A stretch of DNA of 64,000 bases from the NCBI RefSeq assembly GCF_963966145.1, contig NC_091050.1, forward strand, positions 14,694,001 through 14,758,000. Reading direction: 5' to 3'. Positions 60,901-64,000 of this stretch are shown piece by piece. The position numbers were made by a program, and so were the translations under genes. The DNA is from Tenebrio molitor (lineage: Eukaryota; Arthropoda; Insecta; Coleoptera; Tenebrionidae). The notes under the pieces are model-generated. The model saw only the letters and a program-made list of their open reading frames with translations. It had not been told where the DNA came from and ran no database searches. Within the stretch, counting starts at the first letter, position 1; each line of letters opens with the position of its first letter.

Positions 60901-61108
60901 CTGTCCGCAGCCGGCGGCGGGGCCGCAGATCCACAACGCCGCCAAAAAGCCCACCAACAAGCCGCTGCCGGACTTCAACGAGGCGTTCGGCTCGACGGAG
61001 CGGGGACGCTTCCAGAGCCCGCCCGATCCGCGTCTGGCGCCCAACAAGGGATACATAGACTACTTCTTCGACAGCGGTCAGATCAAATTCGACGATTATC
61101 AAATTTAA
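42994..61108 (+). CDS. HMG-box transcription factor (long form)
   Basis: Exons that join in phase: 42994-43450 (5' limit uncertain; an acceptor also occurs at 43219), 55677-55834, 60044-60211, 60516-60591, 60649-60839 and 60911-61108, 415 residues if the ATG at 42994 is right. The HMG box covers about residues 86-158: KIPRPPNAFMLYANENRKK, SNKDISKRLGNGWKSL, EYP at the exon end and DYVYNPKEARIRK at the start of the next. RPPNAFMLY and the spacing place it among sequence-specific (SOX/TCF/MATA-like) HMG proteins, but it is not a close match to any SOX group known to me. Downstream exons are Pro/Gln/Met-rich and disordered, probably transactivation sequence, ending in YIDYFFDSGQIKFDDYQI. The poly(A) signal is at 61669. 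The identity beyond 'HMG-box' is open. The very long first intron contains sideroflexin. Confidence 0.8.
44673..45512. mobile_element. Inverted-repeat element inserted in LINE copy A
   Basis: Ends of about 28 bases, TTTAATAATCAATTGTCAGT on the left and the inverse ACTGACAATTGATTATTAAA on the right, separated by about 800 bases. The corresponding site in LINE copy B (near 58058) is empty. Confidence 0.6.
44814..45365. mobile_element. MITE nested within the 44673-45512 element
   Basis: Inverted ends TAACCCCTCGTTTCCAATCA and TGATTGGAAACAAAGGGTTA around about 550 bases of very AT-rich DNA with many TATAATTA words. Confidence 0.65.
46111..46267. mobile_element. Foldback element with about 70-base arms
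   Basis: Nearly the whole segment is one imperfect palindrome. The arms carry TTTTTGCTAATGAA, ACATCCATAAAT, GGTCAGAA, CCAATTATTAT and their inverses, around a short centre CCTCGACTTCGTCTCGTG. Confidence 0.75.
47734..48896 (-). CDS. Sfxn1-3: Sideroflexin (SFXN1/3-type mitochondrial serine carrier)
   Basis: Five exons on the minus strand join in phase: 48896-48733, 48693-48345, 48293-48208, 48160-48033 and 47984-47734, giving 325 residues, the usual sideroflexin length. All introns are 39-51 bases. The family sits in the inner mitochondrial membrane; SFXN1 imports serine for one-carbon metabolism. Landmarks are IDINIDEPRYDQDTYIGRAK near the start, the family signature HPDTGEK (in the AYHPDTGEKMFLVGRMSF stretch), QWFNQSFNAVVNYTN, NCINIPAMRMQE, and the end DYVYFNKGL. 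Hydrophobic segments around FYKSWAAVVFWQW, VPLLAVIVANC and VGIVGLFVVIV are membrane spans. AATAAA overlaps the last codons (Phe-Asn-Lys-Gly). The gene lies antisense inside the first intron of the HMG-box gene. Confidence 0.96.
48897..50850. other. Upstream region of sideroflexin
   Basis: GC-rich from about 49050 to 49600, then AT-rich. No exon, TATA box or repeat was recognised. Several open frames on both strands have no family similarity. Confidence 0.4.
50851..51971 (+). mobile_element. Mariner-like element with long inverted ends, degenerate
   Basis: About 1.12 kb, bounded by TA. The ends (CAGGGTGTCTCAGCTAAGAC on the left, GTCTTAGCTGAGACATCCTG on the right) continue as imperfect inverted repeats for about 80 bases (AATGCAGATATTTTAGAC and inverse). 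At 51332-51466 a frame reads YGECRKNFNDTVRFLVEHYP then KVKRVVNLFEHRGSVREL, the N-terminal helix-turn-helix (DUF4817-like) of beetle mariner-type transposases. The rest is eroded and no transposase frame survives. Confidence 0.7.
52121..52398. repeat. Foldback repeat, copy 3 of 3
   Basis: Starts with GTTCGACACTGTCAGAATTT and ends with a GCCCAATTTACACACGAAC hairpin arm, the opposite orientation to copy 1. The hairpin loop carries TTTAAACTGGCCCACTCATG, as in the other copies. Confidence 0.75.
52523..52913. mobile_element. MITE with TACAGGCTGTTTCTGAAATA ends
   Basis: 391 bases, TA-flanked, with inverted ends of about 50 bases (ACGTGTGTTAATTTTAACCA is part of the left arm). The interior may retain a second, weaker inverted pair around AACTTTTCTCTATAACAT. 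Confidence 0.8.
52914..53799. other. Region before the alternative first exon of the HMG-box gene
   Basis: AT-rich until about 53430, then sharply GC-rich (53440-53800). The sudden change and the following exon suggest a CpG-rich promoter and 5' untranslated region. No TATA box was seen. Confidence 0.45.
53800..53974 (+). CDS. Alternative first exon of the HMG-box gene (form without the HMG box)
   Basis: An ATG at 53800 opens a 58-residue Tyr/Gln/Pro-rich segment (MDCCNYMQYRHHQPYYGSHC, then YDPLPAYHGDFYGQQAYQEY and more) ending at a CCCAG/GTACC donor in phase 1. The HMG-box exon also ends in phase 1, so both can splice to 55677, restoring Asp in DYVYNPKEAR. The protein would have 321 residues with the 60911 terminal exon or 355 with the 62247 exon and would lack almost all of the HMG box. 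The low-complexity composition and upstream GC-rich leader support a real exon. Its use is an inference from phase and composition. Confidence 0.65.
53975..55676. other. Intron before the common exon of the HMG-box gene
   Basis: Mixed composition. A GC-rich stretch at 53980-54420 continues past the exon; the rest is AT-rich to about 55100. No further exon or repeat was recognised. Confidence 0.45.
57840..59690 (+). mobile_element. Degenerate LINE, copy B
   Basis: Collinear with copy A at 44390-46830: GTTCTTTAAGAAAAT, GTGGTGCGCAAGTGATTCTC, TTGTTC and CCTCTCATCATTATGGGACG occur in the same order, as does the reverse-transcriptase stretch CCCCAAGGTGCGACTCTTGG at 59302. A MITE has inserted at 58231-58984; copy A lacks it. 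Fragments to 59690 may belong to the same element. No intact coding frame. Confidence 0.6.
58231..58984. mobile_element. MITE inserted in LINE copy B
   Basis: 754 bases with TA borders, left end TACAGGATGATTCAAGTTTT, right end AAAACTTGAATTACCCTGTA. The collinear copy A shows the uninterrupted site near 45672, which confirms the insertion. Confidence 0.75.
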
Positions 61109-62246
61109 ATTGCGGTTCTTTCGGCTCAATTTGGCAAAATTGGAATTGTGCCTTTTTTTTCGGGGTTTCACGGTTTCCGTTTTCGTTGTTCGTTGGGACC
61201 AAAACTAATTTCCGGTTGTGGGCAAAGCTCCACTCAACTATTCTAGTCGAATGATTGTACATAATGAAGTTAGCTGTTAATGTCAACATGTACCCATTAA
61301 ATTTGTAATCCATGTTAGAGAGGTTGTAAAACGCCAAAGACGACATTTATCGGTTATCGTTATGTTCACGAGGGACGACCAGGAGATTTTCCACCGCTAG
61401 GGGGACGTTCGGTACCGGTGTATTGTTGGTTGCCCACATATCCCAAAGACGATGCTTCAGGGTTTCAGTTCGCCTCGCCTCGTGTACTACACCACCATTA
61501 TATCAAATCTAGTCTATAAATGTACAGATCAGTTGTAAATGTATTTAATGTTAAAATAAGGTTGTGCCTTAGTAGTTAATTCAAAATTTATCAACAAAAA
61601 AAAAAGAAAAAAAAAACAAGTTAAAGATTTATTAGAGCTTCCCGTCGTACACTTGGGAGAGTTGTGTAAATAAAGGTTTTAATCCGAGAATATGCTTCCC
61701 AAAATTTTGAACATAGCGACATATTCTAAATCTTCCTTTAGTCTTCAAACAAATCAAAAGAATCAGTTTCGAATCAAACAACAGGTCAGACCAGAACTAA
61801 TCACGAATTAATCAAAAGAGAGAGAATCGTTTTGTACTAGATTAATGTGGTCCATTCTTTATATCTATAATATACTTGTGATCGTCATAGATAGAGAATA
61901 GGCTAAAAACAAAACAACACCAGATTATATTGTACAAATATATTAAAGTTGAATATTCCCATTATATTATATTGTACGAGGGCGCGGTAGGCTGTGGAAT
62001 CGCAAACAACACCCTGTACGTCACACGATCCCGTCTGAGCCACCCCGTACACGATGAAAAACCTGTTGTTTCCGATTCCGCGTCCGGCGCCATATTGTAT
62101 GTTGTATTTAGAATCATTTATAGAGGTCTTAGAGCCCGGGGGCGGCGGCCCCCACTTCCATTATTATTACAATGTGTTAAATCCATATCAAAGTGATATC
62201 GTTCAATTACAAAATATATAATTTAGAGCTGATGGTGCATTTTTAG
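61109..62246. other. 3' untranslated region of the HMG-box gene and alternative intron
   Basis: AATAAA at 61669-61674 would end transcripts that use the 60911 terminal exon. Otherwise AT-rich; the segment after 61900 acts as intron for the longer form. Confidence 0.5.
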
Positions 62247-62546
62247 CCCCCCTCCGGAGACATCCTGCACCTCCCCCTGTCCTCGCAGAGCTTCCGCGCC
62301 TCCCCCAGCCTCTTCAGCAGCGACCTCAAGTACCAGAACGACTACATCCTGGAGTACTTCCAGAGCATGCCCTCGATGACCCTGATGAACGTGACCACCC
62401 CCAACGGGACCAGCTTCCCCTACGCCACCTACTCCCCGACCAACCTGATCGATAACATCAACAACGAGACGCAAGTTTTCGAAAATGTCACCGAACCGAA
62501 TTTTTTCCACACTGACGTGGGATTCGTACCAATGTCGTCGATGTAG
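62247..62546 (+). CDS. Alternative terminal exon of the HMG-box gene
   Basis: After an ATTTTTAG acceptor a frame of 99 residues runs to TAG at 62544: PPSGDILHLPLSSQSF, YQNDYILEYFQSMPSMTLMN, TNLIDNINNETQVFEN, TDVGFVPMSSM. It starts in phase 0, as does the exon at 60911, so it can replace that exon after the donor at 60839 (LKQ). Composition (Ser/Asn/Met-rich, disordered) suits the other exons of this gene. It has no own start and no other gene upstream could supply one. Whether it is used is an inference. Confidence 0.65.
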   Translation, partial: PPSGDILHLPLSSQSFRASPSLFSSDLKYQNDYILEYFQSMPSMTLMNVTTPNGTSFPYATYSPTNLIDNINNETQVFENVTEPNFFHTDVGFVPMSSM

Positions 62547-62602
62547 TTCCGGGTTGGGGCGCGGCCGAAGACGGGTTTTTGCTCTTAAGGTCGTTCGGTC
62601 GG

Positions 62603-62608
62603 TATAAA
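62603..62608 (+). promoter_or_regulatory. TATA box of the small cuticle gene
   Basis: TATAAA (context GTCGGTATAAATGC), 46 bases before the ATG at 62649 and only about 60 bases after the stop of the HMG-gene alternative terminal exon. Confidence 0.75.
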
Positions 62609-62648
62609 TGCTCCAATTTTCCGACAAAGATTTATTCCCGAAATCGTC

Positions 62649-63001
62649 ATGTTCAAATTTGTAAGTATAACACCGCGAATGGAGTTTTTGCCAACCGTGC
62701 AAAAACTCGCGTTCGCTTTTGGTTGACGATCGACTATGCCCAGGTGGTCCTTTGCGCCCTCTTCGCCGCCGCCCACGCCGGACTGGTGCCCTTCGAGAGT
62801 CCGCTGGGCGCGACGCTCTTGCCCAAGGTCAACGTGGCGCCCACCAAGGTGACGGTCGTCAAACAGCCCATCACCATCGAGCAGACGGAGGCGGTCTACA
62901 GGCCCGTGCCGGTCCCGGTGAGGGCCGTCGCGTACACCGCCCCCGCCGTCGCGTACGCGGCCCCGGCGCTCGCCTACGCCCACCCCACCTACGGCTTGTA
63001 A
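62649..63001 (+). CDS. Small secreted cuticle-type protein, Ala/Pro/Val-rich
   Basis: Two exons: 62649-62660 (MFKF, donor GTAAGT) and 62744-63001, giving 89 residues. The signal peptide is MFKF plus VVLCALFAAAHAG. The mature part has a Val/Pro/Lys-rich middle (LLPKVNVAPTKVTVVKQP, ITIEQTEAVYRPVPVPVRAV) and Ala-Tyr repeats (YTAPAVAYAAPALAYAHP). It has no Rebers-Riddiford domain. It resembles the low-complexity cuticular proteins rich in Ala-Pro-Val-Tyr that occur in beetle and fly cuticle. The intron after four codons is the same design as in the CPR genes of this window. AATAAA lies at 63014. Confidence 0.88.
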
Positions 63002-63337
63002 ATTCAACTATTCAATAAATTGTATTTAATCTGATTTCGTCAAATGACCACGGATTTCTGTCTTTTTCCACCTGAAGAAAAATCAAAAAGCCCAAGGACA
63101 ACAGTAGAAGACTACAAAAAAACACGGAAAACAATTCACATTCGAAAGCTACGTCACGAAGCGGTAATACTAGGTGTAAAAAAATTATTCGTCAACTTTT
63201 TGTCCAAATGTGACAGTATTGATTGGCTGCAGTTGGGTTAGTACCGATGTTGTCCATGACGTGGCGCCACCTGTCACTTATCGTGCCTCTTTGAGGTGCG
63301 ACTTGCAGATAAATTCTGATTCGAGAAGTTTACCGGT
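63002..63337. other. Between the small cuticle gene and U2
   Basis: Should contain the snRNA promoter of U2 (proximal element expected about 60 bases upstream). No canonical TATA is visible, as expected for a polymerase II snRNA gene. The open frame 63047-63241 has no similarity. Confidence 0.4.
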
Positions 63338-63533
63338 ATCGCTTCTCGGCCTTATGGCTAAGATCAAAGTGTAGTATCTGTTCTTATCAGCTTAATATCT
63401 GATACGCCCCGCATGCGGGGCCAGTATATTAAACTGATTTTTGGAAATTGACGGAGGCTAGGGGCTTGCTCCACCTCCGTCGCGGGTTGGCCCGGTATTG
63501 CAGTACCGCCGGGATCGGCCCACCTTATTTAAT
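63338..63533 (+). ncRNA. U2: U2 snRNA
   Basis: About 196 bases starting ATCGCTTCTCGGCC. Present are the branch-site pairing segment GTGTAGTATCTG, the stem IIa segment, AATATCTGATACGCCCCGC, the Sm site GATTTTTGGA at about 63436, and the 3' stem-loops GGAGGCTAGGGGCTTGCTCC and CGGTATTGCAGTACCG. The RNA is a core component of the major spliceosome. The loop of stem I reads CCTTATGG where CCTTTTGG is usual; this is a loop base and should not break pairing. No tandem copy is visible here. Confidence 0.95.
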
Positions 63534-63823
63534 TCAAACATAATAAGTCTTTTAAAATTTAAATTCTTTACCAACTCTTTGGGTATTTGACTATTTGGAT
63601 TTGGTTTTTGACTTTGTCTTTAGTTGTTTTCTTCCTAGCCTTCCTAGTCGAAGACGTACAGCAATTGTTTGTCAAGCAACAAGTTAGTTTTTAAACACGT
63701 AATGACACTGTACTCATAAAATTATGAGAAACTATACATGTGTTGTATGTCAAGGGCACTTTCGTTTTTGTAGGTGTGGTCGTCATTAAAGCAACAATTT
63801 TTACATATTCTTTTATTATGTGA
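63534..63823. other. Region between U2 and WDR55
   Basis: AT-rich. A minus-strand AATAAA at 63817-63812 serves WDR55. No U2 3' box was confidently identified. Confidence 0.4.
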
Positions 63824-64000
63824 TTAACACAATCCGCTGAAAAAGTCTGAGACGTTCTGCACCTTCGACGAGGGCAGATTATTCTGCATCTCCCTCTTCT
63901 TGTCGTGTTTCTTGTGTTTATGGCTCACTCTCTCGAAATCCTCGAAGTACTTGATATTCCAGAACTTGATGTCGTTGTTGTGACTGGCGGACGCGATGAA
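63824..64000 (-). CDS. WDR55: WD repeat-containing protein 55, C-terminal end (partial)
   Basis: The minus-strand frame from the window edge reads FIASASHNNDIKFWNIKYFE, the last strands of a WD40 blade, then a basic tail (SHKHKKHDKKREMQNN) and the ending VQNVSDFFSGLC before TAA at 63826-63824. The closing DFF(S/A)GL is the C-terminus of WDR55, a nucleolar protein needed for rRNA processing. Only 58 residues are visible; the rest lies beyond the window. Confidence 0.75.
   Translation of the reverse strand, partial: FIASASHNNDIKFWNIKYFEDFERVSHKHKKHDKKREMQNNLPSSKVQNVSDFFSGLC

Noticed and set aside
63044..63241. 65-codon frame between the small cuticle gene and U2
   Set aside because: It lies in the 3' flank of the cuticle gene and in the U2 promoter area, without similarity.
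1..64000. CRISPR arrays, bacterial operons or phage genes
   Set aside because: None were seen. Introns, TATA/poly(A) signals and family content are eukaryotic throughout.

Overview
This window looks like nuclear DNA from an insect, most likely a beetle. The reasons are spliced arthropod cuticle-protein genes with Rebers-Riddiford chitin-binding domains, insect-style orthologues (sulfateless, parkin, ALG2, FAM32A, sideroflexin, WDR55), a U2 snRNA, and AT-rich intergenic DNA full of short TA-flanked inverted-repeat elements. Exons were assembled by eye from splice sites, reading phase and family similarity. Nothing was aligned or searched by computer.

Layout, left to right. Bases 1-1224 hold the 5' part of a minus-strand SAM-like gene. 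Bases 1.99-4.66 kb hold a decayed pogo/Tigger-like transposon plus MITEs. A cuticle-protein cluster follows at 5-24 kb: three intact, phase-consistent CPR genes (5142-5787 minus, 6677-12005 minus with a remote 21-base first exon, 14054-14516 plus), then a roughly 3.8 kb block present twice (14530-18377 and 21406-25173). Each copy carries one minus-strand CPR gene. The left one is intact; the right one has lost its splice acceptor and looks like a pseudogene. The spacer between the copies is packed with MITEs.

From 27.5 to 42.3 kb lies a housekeeping block: sulfateless (heparan sulfate N-deacetylase/N-sulfotransferase, nine coding exons), ALG2 (single exon), FAM32A (minus, tail-to-tail with ALG2, stops 19 bases apart) and parkin (seven exons). 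FAM32A and parkin are head-to-head, and a PIF/Harbinger-type element with 16-base terminal repeats and a 3-base target duplication sits between them.

From 43 to 62.5 kb lies one HMG-box transcription-factor gene. Two alternative first exons (one with the HMG box, one without) splice in the same phase into a common exon at 55677. Two alternative terminal exons (60911 or 62247) follow the same donor. Sideroflexin is nested antisense inside its first intron, together with a mariner-like element and MITEs; two diverged copies of one LINE, carrying different nested insertions, lie in its introns. The window ends with a short TATA-driven cuticle protein gene, a U2 snRNA gene, and the 3' end of WDR55 on the minus strand.
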